A stretch of DNA of 64,000 bases from Panulirus ornatus. Lineage: Eukaryota; Arthropoda; Malacostraca; Decapoda; Palinuridae. The DNA lies in contig NC_092286.1 of the NCBI RefSeq assembly GCF_036320965.1, positions 27,441,189-27,505,188 of the forward strand, read 5' to 3'. The translations under genes and the position numbers were made by a program. Position 1 is the first letter of the stretch; every line of letters starts with the position of its first letter. Under the pieces are notes generated by a model. It saw nothing but the letters and a program-made list of their open reading frames with translations, was not told the origin of the DNA and made no database searches. This document shows positions 44,446 to 56,120 of this stretch, in pieces.

Positions 44446-44972
44446 AACTTATACACCTGCTCAGGACTGAGGTGCTCATCAGCTACGAGTTTCACAAATT
44501 TGTCCACATACTCAGCACCTCCCTCGTGATTTGCAGACCACTATTCTCTGCACACTTTATTCATGGAAATTCCATGATGCTTCTTGAATCTTTGAAGCCA
44601 TCCTTCACTACAGTCATGCTCATGTTGTAATTCAAGTTCTTTATGGAACAACTTAGCCTGGTCCATTATCATGCTACCTGACAAATCCACTCCATCACTC
44701 TGATACTGTTGAAACCAATCCATCATCACTCTATTGTGCTCAGTACTCTTACCATCTTTCACAGTTTTTCTAATCGTCATTTGCTTCTTGGAATCGTTGT
44801 CTGCATAGAATTTCAATATTTTCTCTCTTTGCTTCTTTATATCATAAACAGTTGATGAACCAATACTGCAGATGTCACACAGCAGACGCACCAAAACCCC
44901 ACGGTACATTTCTTTCAACAGTCCTACTTTATCTTGGATCAATAAGGACTGGTGTTTACGTTTGACACCACA
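44446..44972 (-). pseudogene. Tigger/pogo-like DNA transposon transposase, N-terminal fragment
   Basis: Minus-strand protein GVKRKHQSLLIQDKVGLLKE, then DICSIGSSTVYDIKKQREKI (Psq/CENP-B-type helix-turn-helix), KFYADNDSKKQMTIRKTV, EHNRVMMDWFQQYQSDGVDL, AKLFHKELELQHEHDCSEGW and LQRFKKHHGI (Tc5/CENPB-type DNA-binding domain). After a frameshift near 44560 it goes on with an in-frame TAG, then GGAEYVDKFVKLVADEHLSP and EQVYKF, the linker before the expected NADET of the DDE domain. The DDE catalytic part is missing. A frame of 194 codons spans 45125-44541, but its first roughly 50 residues are likely not transposase. No terminal inverted repeats found. Jerky-like host genes share these domains but would not be frameshifted. 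Confidence 0.8.
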
Positions 44973-45329
44973 AATGACACTCTCATATGTCTTAGAAGCT
45001 ATAGCTAGGGTTAGATTTAAGCAAAATAAGCTAAGAATCTCACAGAATTGCGGTATCACCACCAACAAGTGCAGTGTAAAGAATGTAAATAAGCACACTC
45101 TACATGCAGTGCCATCTGTGGCCACCCAGTAAACTAGGCTGGTAGCTGTGGTAATTTCAGGTTCCCTTACTAAAGGAGGTGCTGAACCATCAGTTGCTGG
45201 AAATTCGGTGGTGTACCTGTACTATGGTGTACGCAGATCACAGATTCAGTATGTGATTATCTTAGAAATGAAAAAAATACTTGTGTAACTCTTGAGGTTT
45301 TGATACTGAAATACAAATTGTGTACTTAT

Positions 45330-45665
45330 CCACTGTTTCCCCATTTAGCAAGGTAGTGCTGGGAACAGATGAAGAATGACATAAACTACTCATATTTACT
45401 CATAAGTTGTCATGTATAATACACTGAAACCAAAGCCAAGCACCACACACCTTTCCATGGTTTCCCCTGACCACTTCATATGCCCTGATTCAGCTCTGAT
45501 AGCACACCACCCCTGTATATCACAGTGCTCTAGTTCACTCTATCCCTTGCACACCTTTCACCCTGCTGGATCTTTAAAGCCCATTTCACTCAATCTTTCC
45601 ACCTCCATTCCAGTCTTCCCCTTCTTGCTTCCTCCACCTCTAACACACTCACACATTCAGCTTTT
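45330..45665 (-). pseudogene. Diverged RTE-type LINE C-terminus and 3' UTR
   Basis: The plus-strand order CCATTTAGCAAGGTAGTGC (tail core), CCATGGTTTCCCC, CTGATTCAGCTCTGATAGCA, CACTCTATCCCTTGCACACC, CTTCCTCCACCTC matches the antisense of LINE 3' ends, at about 70% identity by eye. Confidence 0.7.
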
Positions 45666-46260
45666 ATCACTACCTGTAATTCCTGCAGGCACAGTACCTA
45701 TGAGGTGAAGCATTCCTTTATGCAAAGGAAGTGCGATAATCTCTCCTCATTGTCCATTGATAGGCCTTAATGGTCTTTAGCTAAGGGCATCTCTAACAAC
45801 TTCTGTCACTCTACCTCTCCTTCACTTTTCTGTTCTGATAGTACTATAGCTGTCTCTCCCATAGACAAAACAATTCTCTTTTGTTTCTGTTTCTCCACCT
45901 TGGATGACTAACATTCCTTAACTCCATGATACTCCTCTTACTAATCCTATGCCTTTTCTTGTAATCTCTTTTCAGACTGTCGGAAAAAGTGCTTTTTTCT
46001 CTAGACACAAACAGGGCTCATGGTCCTGATGGCATAAATCCCCGTGTAGTGAAAGGGTGCGCCTCTGAACTTGTACCTGTGCTTGCTCATCTGTTTCTGT
46101 TTAAAAACCAAAACTTTTCCTTCTCCTTGAGAGTATTCACTGATGCATCCCATCCCTAACAAGGGTGACTATTCTGACTCTTCTAACTATCATCCTATTG
46201 CTTTGACATCTGACTTTTCCAAAATCTTTGATCCCTCCTTAACTCCCATAGCCTTAGACA
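45665..46260 (+). pseudogene. CR1/Jockey-like LINE RT fragment
   Basis: Plus strand reads KVLFSLDTNRAHGPDGINPR, VVKGCASELVPVLAHLFLFK, HPIPNKGDYSDSSNYHPIAL and TSDFSKIFD. This is the PDGI...CA-EL-PVL-LF...PI-KKGD--D-SNYRPIALTS--SK motif series typical of Jockey/CR1-clade RT. Broken by stops in the middle. A distinct lineage from the RTE-type LINEs. Confidence 0.78.
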
Positions 46261-46264
46261 CCTT

Positions 46265-46622
46265 GAAAATCACAGTCTCCTCTATCATCAGCAATCCATC
46301 TCCTCACTCCATCACTACCTGTTTTTGCTTCCCCCCTTGGTCCCTTCACCAATGTTCCCTTTTGTTCTCTTGTCTGTTGCACATTATTTACCTCCTTCCA
46401 AAAATCTCTTTATTCTCCCTAGAGTTTAATGATACTCTCTTACCCAACTCTCATTTACCCTCTTTTTCAACCCCTATCTACTTTCTCTTGTACATCTACC
46501 CAGCATTTGCACTCCTTTGTAAGTACTCTCCAAATGCCTCTCTTTTCTGTTTCACTAGCAACTATATTTCTTCATCTCATCACTTCCCACTTGCCTCCTT
46601 TGCTGAATGCCTGTCAGCAGTT
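46265..46622 (-). pseudogene. Old RTE-type LINE linker fragment
   Basis: Antisense of the EN-RT linker: CATTATTTACCTCCTTCCAA, CTCCCTAGAGTTTAATGATA, CAAATGCCTCTC. Head to head with the plus-strand copy that follows. Confidence 0.65.
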
Positions 46623-46624
46623 TT

Positions 46625-48850
46625 GAGGCAAGGGAATAAGTATTTGTGATGGGTGATTTGAATGTGAGAGGGTAATGTGTCAGTTGCGGTTATTATTGGG
46701 GGTCTTAACTGGTGTTGTGAATAAGAATGCTGAATAGAGAGAAAACTTGTGTACTGAGAAAAGGACTGGTGACTGGGAACATTCACCTGGTTTAGAAGAG
46801 GATATACATAAGAGTACATGGGTTAGCAAGAAAAATGGTAAGGGGGCATTATAGGGTTGTGAATTAACTGATAGACATGCAAAGGATGTGACTGTGTTGA
46901 GATGGGAAGCTGGTGGGATGTGTGATTATTAGTTGGTGAGGTGAGGATGAAGGTTTGCAGAGCTTTAGGAAAAGAGGAAATGATATGGGTTGGAAGAGCA
47001 TGAAAGTGAGTGGGCTTGGGAAAGAGCCTTGTGAAAAGAAATACCATGAGACTGAGTAGAATGACACTAAGTGGATGAAGAATGGAAGGTGACTGGGGAG
47101 AAGTGCTTACATGCAAGAAAGAAGAGTGTGGCATGCAGGTGGTGGTAGGTAGATGTGTGAGAAACAGTAGTTAGTGACAGGTGAGAAAGTTAAGTTGCTA
47201 GTGGAAGGGAAAAGAGAAATTCATGAGCATTATTTGCTACAAAAAAGAGTGCAACTGATTGCAAGATGTATGCTGAAAAAGAAAGCAAATGAGAATTACA
47301 GTGAGCTGGTATTAGCACATTTCAGGGAGAATAAGAGAATGTCTCAAGAGGTGGTTAATAGAGTAAAAAAAAATGGAACAATGGTGAAGAGGGCAAACTG
47401 GGAAGTGGTAAACATGTAGAAATGAGGTGATGAGGAGATTGAGTGAATATTTTGAAGGGTTATTAAATGTGTGAGGATAGGTTGGCAAGTGTTCTATGAT
47501 TTTGACATGGAGGCATGCAGTGTGAGAGAGTCACAGAAAATGTTTTGGTAGACAATGAAGTGTTGGTAAATGTGATGCATAAGATGAAGTGCAGCACAGC
47601 AGGTAGTTAGAGTGGATGAGACTGTAGCTGAATTTCTTAAGAAAGTGGGTGATTGTACTGACTGGTTGGTTAAGATTCTGTATGGCTCATGGCGAGATGC
47701 CTAATTATTGGTAGAATGTCTGTGTGTTGCCAATGTATAAAAGCAACGTGGACAAAAGTAAATGTTCACATTACAATTGCAGGGATAAGTTAGTTGTGAT
47801 GCTCTGTGGAAGGTCTGCAAAAATATGGTGTAGGTCTGTGTCGAGGTGCGTGATGTGGCCATAGCTGTTAAATTTGTTTATCGATGAGGTGGTGAGAGGA
47901 TAAATGCAAGGGTCTCGGAGAGAAAAGCAGGTACATAGTCTGTTGGGAAAGTTAGGGAAAGTTAAGCTATTACCTGCTTATGGTGGCAGAATCATGCAAA
48001 AAACAGCAGAGGCTGGTGTCTGAATTTGGGGGAGTTTGTGAAAGGAAAAAGTTGAGAGTAAATGTGAAAAATAGCAAGGATATTCAGTGTAGAAGTGAAG
48101 AAAAACATCATTTGGAGTGTGAGTTTGAATGGTAGGAGAACCTGATGGAAGTGGACTCTTTTAGATATCTGGAAGTGGATATGGCAGCCAATGGAACTAT
48201 GAAAACTGAACTGAGCCATAGGATGGGTAATACGGTAAGTTGTGGGTGCACTGAAGAAGATATGGAAAGACGTATCACAGTTTTTAAGAGCAAAGTTTGG
48301 TTTGTTTGATGGTATAGTAGTCTTGTAGGTGCTGTATGGATGCATGGGCCTTAGATTACAAAATTTAAAGAAGAGGGTGGATGTGTTGGAAATTAAATGT
48401 TCGAGAACAATGTGTTGTATGAGGAGGGTTGATTGAATAAGAAGTGATAGGATAAGAGAGAGATGTAGTAATAAGAGGAGTATGTATGAGAATGTAGAAG
48501 ATAGTGTGCTGAAATGGATCTGATATATGACAAGGATGAATGAGGAGAGCATGATTAACAGGGTGTAAGTGAGAAGTGGGGGAAACAAGGAAAAGGGGGA
48601 ACCAAGAAGGAACTGGAAGGATGGAGTGAAAGATGCTTTGAAGGTTCAAGGCCTGATTCGTCGTAAAGGAGGGTGTGATGAGTGCTAGGGATAATGTGAA
48701 TTACAGTGATATCATTTTCAGGGAATGATATCCCATAACTAGGCTGAAACAGAGCATCTGAAATGGTTTGTGAAACCACGGAAAGGTTAATGGGGCCTTT
48801 TTGTGAATAGATTTTGATGCATTATGCACAACAACTAGTGTGTGGATGTG
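46625..48850 (+). pseudogene. Ancient RTE-type LINE, EN to 3' UTR, heavily decayed
   Basis: Order preserved over 2.2 kb: EN (VMGDLNVRG-like at 46650, VNKNAE, ENLCTEKGLVTGN), linker (46930-47400), RT (DWLVKILYGSWRDA region at 47650; motif B region GARCVMWP at 47840), and C-terminus (KKRVDVLEIKCSRTMCC-like at 48370, MKWI, MNEESMINRV at 48540), then the 3' UTR (48730-48850). Dozens of indels and stops. Longest open run about 80 codons. Older than A and B. Confidence 0.75.
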
Positions 48851-49369
48851 ATCTGGATTACCTGGATCAGAGCTTGATTTCTCAGCACTAGAAGTATTAT
48901 CTTCATCTGTCTGTCAGCATAGTCATCAGTGTCATGTTCATGATCACTTAGCACATTAGGGTGAAAAACAATGGAAAGGCAAAAGCCAAAATAATCCAGA
49001 TAATTCTTTTGTGTCTCTTCTGAAAATATGCCTTGATTTGCTATCATCTGTACATGTAAATACAGGGGATCCCCAGCTTACAAGCATCTGACCTAAGAAC
49101 ACCCATAGTAAGGAATGAGTTCCAAAAAACTATATTTAATTCCAATTACTCATTCCAGTGAACTGCCAAACAGCATTTTTCATTGTTTTGCTTTATATGA
49201 TGTTCTTTTAACTACATTTACTTCAGAATATATCTAATGCATGATTTCAATCAGATAAAGGTATTTCCTCTAATTTCATGCATTTCTGATGGACAAATAC
49301 TTTTTTTTAGGCTCCAGTCATGGACAAAAGTTCACATCAAGGCCAGGGCCAAATTGAAATATAGAGAGA
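48851..49369. other. Unassigned sequence sharing a block with 50690-50880
   Basis: 48890-49065 (TCAGCATAGTCATCAGTGTC, GTGAAAAACAATGGAAAGGC, ATGCCTTGATTTGCTATCAT) resembles 50700-50870. The two lie on either side of the CR1-like element in the same orientation. The rest is unrecognised. Confidence 0.45.
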
Positions 49370-50600
49370 TTTATGAAACGAAAAGAAAAAACAAGGAAAA
49401 ATGTTTACAAATTTTTGAGAAAGTGAAAAACCTGTCCTTTGAAATGTGCCAGGTCATAGTTATTGGGAAAGACATGGGAAGGTAAAGAGTTCCAAAGCTT
49501 TGATGTGTAGAGAAAGAAGTGGTTGTCAAAATGGCCTGCCTTTGAGTTGCTGATGACCACACAATAATCATGTGATGCAGCAGCTTGCCAAGTATTGTGT
49601 GGTCTAGCTAGTGGTATGAGCAGACAAACAGCCAGCTCTTGGGAGCAAAAACCAAAGTACTACCTATAGAAGAGGGAAAGTGACCAATTCTGTGGTGCAA
49701 GGCAAGGGGGTCAAGTTTGGAAGTTAGCCTGGGACAGTTGCTTTCAACTCAACTCTGTCAAGTAAGGATGCAGAGTAGATCCACTCCAAATGTGAGAGCA
49801 GTACTCCATACACAGACAAGTCATTCATCTATATAAACATACCAACTGTTCATAAGAGAGGAAGCTTGAACATCTAAACATGACATCCAGTTTCCTAGAG
49901 GTAGACTTAACTATTCCTGTAATTTAGGGTTTCCAAGAAAGAGTGGATGTTACAATAATACCAAGTATGTTCGCTGAGTCAAGGATGCAGAGCAGATCCA
50001 CTCCAAATGTGAGAGCAGTACTCCATACACAGACAAATCATTCATCTATGTAAATGTACCAACTGTTCATAAGAGAGGAAGTTTTAACATCTAAACATGA
50101 CACCCAGTTTGCTAGAGGTAGACTAAACTATTCCTGTAATTTGGGGTTTCCAAGAAAGAGTGGACGTTACAATAATACCAAGTATGTTCGCTGAGTCAAG
50201 AGATGGAATTACAGAACCATCTAAAAGACACAAGAATTGTGAGGAGTTTTCAATAGAGAGATGGGTAGAAATTGGGTCTTGGAGGCATTAAACTTCAGAT
50301 TTTGTCTACCCTACTGAGATTCCCATTCGTCCAAGTCTGAGTTTATTGAGGAAGCCATGTCAAGATGAGATGCAGATCAAGTGAGAGAAGAGAGAGCAGA
50401 ATTGAAGAATGTGGATGATAGAAGTGTTTTTTGTCAGCATATGAGTGCATTGGATTATTTGTGGAGGAGAGGAATGATTAAAAAAAAAGGAGGAAAAGTG
50501 TAGGGGACAGGACAGGACCTTGAGGGACACCACTGTTGGTGGAGAAAAGAGGGGAAGCTGATCCATCAACAACTACAGAGTAGATTGGCAACAAAGTGAG
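49370..50600 (-). pseudogene. CR1/Jockey-like LINE, RT motif B to C-terminus
   Basis: On the minus strand in shifting frames: PIYSVVVDGSASPLFSTNSG then VPQGPVLSPTLFLLF (RT motif B), near 50220 DGSVIPSLDSANILGIIVTS and TLSWKP, near 49830 MNDLSVYGVLLSHLEW, near 49690 NWSLSLFYR then YFGFCSQELAVCLL, near 49560 HDYCVVISNSKAGHF and TSKLWNSLPSHVFP. The order and motifs fit the 3' half of a CR1/Jockey-clade ORF2. Contains a 217-bp internal tandem duplication. Confidence 0.78.
49764..50197. repeat. 217-bp tandem duplication inside the CR1-like element
   Basis: Units 49764-49980 and 49981-50197, both 217 bp and beginning AAGGATGCAGAG, ending TATGTTCGCTGAGTC. About 93% alike. It doubles the segment that encodes LGIIVTSTLSWKP to YCSHIW-type residues. 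Confidence 0.92.
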
Positions 50601-50689
50601 GGAGGGAAGCCAAAAGAGTCCAGGTATCTAACCTGTTCATAGCCTGGGAACCCCTTGCAACTGCTGAACTACTCAAGTTGGGGCCTGTT

Positions 50690-51030
50690 TCTTCATTATA
50701 GAGGTATTATCTTCACTCATGTATCTGCATAGTCATCACTATCATGTTCATCATCACTCAGCATGTTGGGGGTGGGGAAAAAAAGTGGAAAGGCAAACAA
50801 CAATATGCCAAGAACTTGCATATCTTCTATGAGATGCCTTGTCATGCTGTCATCTGCATATGTAAATAAATCCACATAAATGAGCCAGACACTTGCATCT
50901 CTTGTATGAGATGCCTTGTCATGCTGCTATCTGCATGTGTAAATCTCCACATGAGCCAGACACTTGCATCTCTTGTACAAGATGCCTTGTCATGCTGTTA
51001 TCTGCATGTGTTAATAAATCCACGTGTTGC
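50690..51030. repeat. Three tandem units of about 71-78 bp
   Basis: Units each contain CTTGCATCTCTTGTA, GATGCCTTGTCATGCTG, ATCTGCATGTGTAAAT, and begin near 50813, 50890 and 50960. Preceded by the block shared with 48890-49065. Confidence 0.7.
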
Positions 51031-51261
51031 CATCACTGGAGAGAAATGACACTTACTTTGCACATGTCAACTAGGGATAATAGCAAATGTACCTGGGACT
51101 CCACAAGGTTCAGGATAATAACTTTCAGAATCCAAAAATTTAGTAAACTTTGGATAATAAATATTAACACAAAGGGTCAGCTCAAGTATACAAAAGATAA
51201 TAAAAGGAGTTAAAATATGCTGACACATTTAACCTTTAATTCAAAAGAGAAATTTTTATAT

Positions 51262-53622
51262 TCATACATGAGAGGCAAGTGTTTTGGAAGCAGCTGAGTG
51301 AGTGTGTTAGCAGCTTTGATGCACAAGACCAGGTTATAGTGATGGGTGATTTGAAAGCAAAGGTGAGTAATGTGGCAGTTGAGGGAAAAATTGGTATACA
51401 TGGGGTGTTCAGTGTTGTAAATGGAAATGGTGAAGAGCTTGTAAATTTGTGTGCTGAAAAAGGACTGGTGATTGGGAATACCTGGTTTAAAAAGAGAGAT
51501 ATATATAAGTATATGTGAGAAGGAGATGGAGTGAGTATTTTGAAGGTTTGTTGAATGTGTTTGATGATAGAGTGGCAGATATAGGGTGTTTTGGTCGAGG
51601 TGGTGTGCAAAGTTAGAGGGTCAGGGCGGATGATTTGGTAAACAGAGAAGAGGTAGTAAAAGCTTTGCGGAAGATGAAAGCTAGCAAGGCAGCAGGTTTG
51701 GATGGTATTACAGTGGAATTTATTAAAAAAGGGGGTGACTGTATTGTTGACTAGTTAGTAAGGTTATTTAATGTATATATGATTCATGGTGAGGTGCCTG
51801 AGGATTGGTGGAATGCTTGCATAGTGCCATTGTACAAAGGCAAAGGGGACAAAGGTGAGTGCCCAAATTACAGAGGTATAAGTTTGTTGAGTATTCCTGG
51901 GAAATTATATGGGAGGGTATTGATTGAGAGGGTGAAGGCATGTACAGAGCATCAGATTGGGGAAGAGCAGTGTGGTTTCAGAAGTGGTAGAGGATGAGTG
52001 GACCAGGTGTTTGCTTTGAAGAATGTATGTGAGAAATACTTAAAAAAGCAAATGGATTTGTATGTAGCATTTATGGATCTGGAAAAGGCATATGATAGAG
52101 TTGATAGAGATGCTCTGTGGAAGGTATTAAGAATATATGGTGTGGAAGGCAAGTTGTTAGAAGCAGTGAAAAGTTTTTATCGAGGATGTAAGGCATGTGT
52201 ACGTGTAGGAAGAGAGGAAAGTGATTGGTTCTCAGTGAATATAGGTTTGCAGCAGGGGTGTGTGATGTCTCCATGGTTGTTTAATTTGTTTATGGATGGG
52301 GTTGTTAGGGAGGTGAATGCAAGGGTTTTGGAAAGAGGGGCAAGTATGCAGTCTGTTGTGGATGAGAGAGCTTGGGAAGTGAGTTAGTTGTTGTTCACTG
52401 ATGATACAGTGCTGGTGGCTGATTCATGTGAGAAACTGCAGAAGCTGGTGACTGAGTTTGGTAAAGTGTGTGAAAGAAGAAAGCTGAGAGTAAATGTGAA
52501 TAAGAGCAAGGTTATTAGGTACAGTAGGGTTGAGGGTCAAGTCAGTTGGGAAGTAAGTTTGAATGGAGAAAAACTGGAGGAAGTGAAAGTGTTTTAGATA
52601 TCTGGGAGTGGATTTGGCATTGGATGGAACCATGGAAGCGGAAGTGAATCATAGGGTGGGGGAGGGGGTGAAAATTCTGGGAGCCTTGAAGAATGTGTGG
52701 AAGTCGAGAACATTATCTCGGAAAGCAAAAATGGGTATGTTTGAAGGAGTAGTGGTTCCAACAATGTTGTATGGTTGCGAGGCATGAGCTATGGATAGAG
52801 TTGTGCGCAGGAGGGTGGATGTGCTGGAAATGAGATGTTTGAGGACAATATGTGGTGTGAGGTGGTTTGATCGAGTAAGTAATGTAAGGGTAAGAGAGAT
52901 GTGTGGTAATAAAAAGAGTGTGGTTGAGAGAGCAGAAGAGGGTGTTTTGAAATGGTTTGGTCACATGGAGAGAATGAGTGAGGAAAGATTGACCAAGAGG
53001 ATATATGTGTCAGAGGTGGAGGGAACGAGGAAAAGTGGGAGACCAAACTGGAGGTGGAAGGATGGGGTGAAAAAGATTTTGAGTGATCGGGGCCTGAACA
53101 TGCAGGAGGGTGAAAGGCGTGCAAGGAATAGAGTGCAATGGAACGATGTGGTACTCCGGGGCCGACGTGCTGTCAATGGATTGAACCAGGGCATGTGAAG
53201 CATCTGGGGTAAACCATGAAATGTTCTATGGGGCCTGGATGTGGAAAGGGAGCTGTGGTTTCGGTGCATTGTTACATGACAGCTAGAGACTGAGTGTGAA
53301 CAAATGGGGCCTTTGTTGTCTTACTAGTGCTACCTCGCACACATGAGGGGGAGGAGGGGGTTGTTATTTCATGTGTGGCAGGGTGGCGATGGGAATGAAT
53401 AAAGGCAGACAGTATGAATTATGTACATGTGTATATGTGTATATGTCTGTATGTATATATATGTATACGTTGAGATGTATAGGTATGTATATTTGCGTGT
53501 GTGGACGTGTATGTATATACATGTGTATGTGGGTGGGTTGGGCCACTCTTTCGTCTGTTTCCTTACGCTACCTCGCTAATGCAGGAGACAGTGACAAAGC
53601 AAAATAATAATGATAATAATAA
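51262..53622 (+). mobile_element. LINE-B copy with an internal EN-RT deletion
   Basis: Begins in EN at the codons for RQVFWKQLSECVSSFD, continues to RDIYKYM (51518), then jumps to RRRWSEYFEGLLN, skipping the EN end and linker. RT, C-terminus (RRAVNGLNQGM, TGA at 53196-53198), long 3' UTR and tail AAGCAAAATAATAATGATAA. The next LINE body starts right at the tail. Confidence 0.9.
51266..53198 (+). pseudogene. LINE-B EN/RT pseudogene
   Basis: EN piece 51279-51518 holds VIVMGDLKAKVSN (GDLN changed to GDLK, which would damage EN). RT: stops at GTTGACTAGTTAG (51756) and GGATGAGTGG (51995); motif A AFMDLEKAYDRVDRD, motif B GLQQGCVMSPW, a TAG just before motif C (FTDDTVLVADS, the first A of FADD replaced by T), and a one-base insertion near 52590. 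C-terminus open 52791-53198. Confidence 0.85.
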
Positions 53623-55975
53623 TGTATGTAAGTAAGAGAGATAGCCATAGAGCATTATTGGATTACATGTTAATTGACAGGTGCGAGAAAGAGAGAGTTC
53701 TGGATGTTAATGTGCAGAGAGGTGCAACTGGAGGGATGTCTGATCATTATCTTGTGGAGTTGAAGGTGAAGATTTGTAAAAATTTTCAGAAAAGAAGAGA
53801 GAAAGTTGGGGTGAAGAGAGAGATGAAAGTAAGTGAGCTTGGGAAGGAGACTTGTGTGAGGAAGTACAAGGAAAGACTGAGTAAAGAATGGAAAAAGGTG
53901 AGAGCAAAGGACAAAAGGGGAATGGGGGAGGAATGGGATGTATTTAGAGAAGCATTGATGGCGTGCGCAAAAGATGTTTGTGGCATGAGAAGCATGGGAG
54001 GTGGGCAGATTAGAAAGAGTAGTGGGTGGTGGGATGAAGAAGTAAGATTGTTAGTGAAAGAGAAGATAGAAGCAATTGAATAATTTTTGCAGGGAAATAA
54101 TGTAAATGAATGGGAGATGTTTAAAAGAAAGAGGCAGGAGGTCAAGAGAAAGGTACAAGAGGTGAAAAAGAGGGCACATGAGCATTGGGTGAGAGAGTAT
54201 CATTAAATTTTAGGGAGAATACAAAGATGTTTTGGAAGGAGGTAAATAAAGTGCTTAAGACATGAGAACAAATGGTAACATCAGTGAAGGGGGCTAATGG
54301 GGAGGTAATAACAAGTAGTGGTGATGTGAGAAGATGGAGTTAGTATTTTGAAGATTTGTTGAATGTGTTAGATGATAGAGTGGCAGATATAGGGTGTTTT
54401 GGTCCAGGTGGTGTGTGAAGTGAGAGGGTCAGGGAGAATGATTTGGTAAAAAGAGAAGAGGTATTGAAAGCTTTGCAGAAGATGAAAGCCGGCAAGGTGG
54501 CGGATTTGGATGGTATTGCAGTGGAATTTATTAAAAAAAAAAGGGGGTGACTGTATTGTTGACTGGTTGGTGAGGATATTCAATGTATGTATGGCTCATG
54601 GTGAAGTGCTTGAGGATTGGCAGAATGCATGCATAGTGCCATTGTACAAAGGCAAAGGGGATAAAGGTGAGTGTTCCAATTACAGAGGTATAAGTTTGTT
54701 GAGTATCCCTGGGAAATTATATGGGAGGGTATTGATTGAGAGGGTGAAGGCATGTACAGAGCATCAGATTGGGAAGAGCAGTGTGGTTTCAGAAGTGGTA
54801 GAGGGTGTGTGGATCAGGTGTTTGCTTTGAAGAATGTATGTGAGAAATACTTAGAAAAACAAATGGATTTGTGTGTAGCATTTATGGATCTGGAGAAGGC
54901 ATATGACAAAGTTGATAGAGATGTTCTGTGGAAGGTATTAAGAGTATATGGTGTGGGAGGCAAGTTGCTAGAAGCAGTGAAAAGTTTTTATCAATGATGT
55001 AAGGCATGTGTACGAGTAGGAAAAGAGGAAAGTGATTGGTTCTCAGTGAATGTCGGTTTGCAGCAGGGGTGTGTGATGTCTCCATGGTTGTTTAATTTGT
55101 TTATGGATGGTGTGGTTAGGGAGGTGAATGCAAGAGTTTTGGAAAGAGGGGCAAGTATGCTGTATGTAGTGGAATGAGAGGGCTTGGAAAGTGAGTCAGT
55201 TGTTGTTCACTAATTATACAGCTCTGGTGGCTGATTTGAGTGAGAAACTGCAGAAGCTGGTGACTGAGTTTGGTAATGTGTGTGAAAGAAGAAAGCTGAG
55301 AGTAACTGTGAATAAGAGCAAGGTTATTAGGTACAGTAAGGTTGTGGGACAAGTCAGTAAGGAGGTAAGTTTTAATGGAGAAAAACTGGAGGAAGTGAAA
55401 TGTTTAGATATCTGGGAGTGGATTTGGCAGCAGATGGAACCTTGGAAGCAGAAGTGAATCATAGGGTGGGGGAGGGGGCAAAAGTTCTGGGAGCACTGAA
55501 GAATGTGTTGAAGGCGAGAACATTATCTTGGAAAGCAAAAATGGGTATGTTTGAAGGAACAGTGGTTCCAACAATGTTATACGATTGTGAGGCGTGGGCT
55601 ACAGATAGGACTGTTTGGAGGAGGGTGGATGTGTTGGAAATGAGATGTTTGAGGACAATATGTGGTGTGAGGTGGCTTGATCAAGTAAGTAATGAAAGGG
55701 GTAAGAGAGATGTGCGGTAATAAAAAGAGTGTGGTTGAGAGAGCAGAAGAGGATGTATTCAAATGGTTTGGTCACATGGAGAGAATGAGTGAGGAAAGAT
55801 TGACAGAGAGGATATATGTGTCACAGGTGTAGGGAACGAGGAGAAGTGGGAGACCAAATTGGAGGCGGAAGGATGGAGTGAAAAAGATTTTGAGCGATCG
55901 GGCCCTGAACATACAGGAGGCTGAAAGGCATGCAAGGAATAGAGTGAATTGGAACGATGTGGTATACCGGGGTTG
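53610..55975 (+). pseudogene. LINE-B EN-RT pseudogene, many breaks
   Basis: Open pieces 53610-54083 (EN end and linker), 54510-54830, 54752-54997 (motif A AFMDLEKAYDKVDRDVLW), 55191-55457 (motif C altered to FTNYTALV, so the DD pair is lost), 55400-55720. Several indels (A-run extension at 54533, lost G at 54773, TGA for CGA at 54995). Not functional. Confidence 0.85.
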
Positions 55976-56120
55976 ACATGCTGTCAATGGATTGAACAAG
56001 GGCATGTGAAGTGTCTAGGGTAAACCATGGAAAGTTCTGTGGGGCCTGGATGTGGAAAGGGAGCTGTGGTTTTGGTGCATTATACATGACAGCTAGAGAC
56101 TGAATGTGAACGGATGTGGC
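53623..56120 (+). mobile_element. LINE-B copy, EN end to 3' UTR
   Basis: Starts at the codons for MYVSKRDSHRALLDY directly after the previous tail. EN end (DYMLIDRCEKERVLDV, MSDHYLVELKV), linker, RT and C-terminus with a TGA-type end at 55972, then about 145 bp of 3' UTR up to GGCCTTTG, where a rearranged repeat of its own C-terminus begins. Confidence 0.88.

Noticed and set aside
35349..46460. Prokaryotic-type systems (retrons, diversity-generating retroelements, CRISPR arrays)
   Set aside because: Although RT is abundant, there are no Shine-Dalgarno-spaced genes, no template/variable repeat pairs and no regular spacer arrays. The context is eukaryotic with spliced exons.
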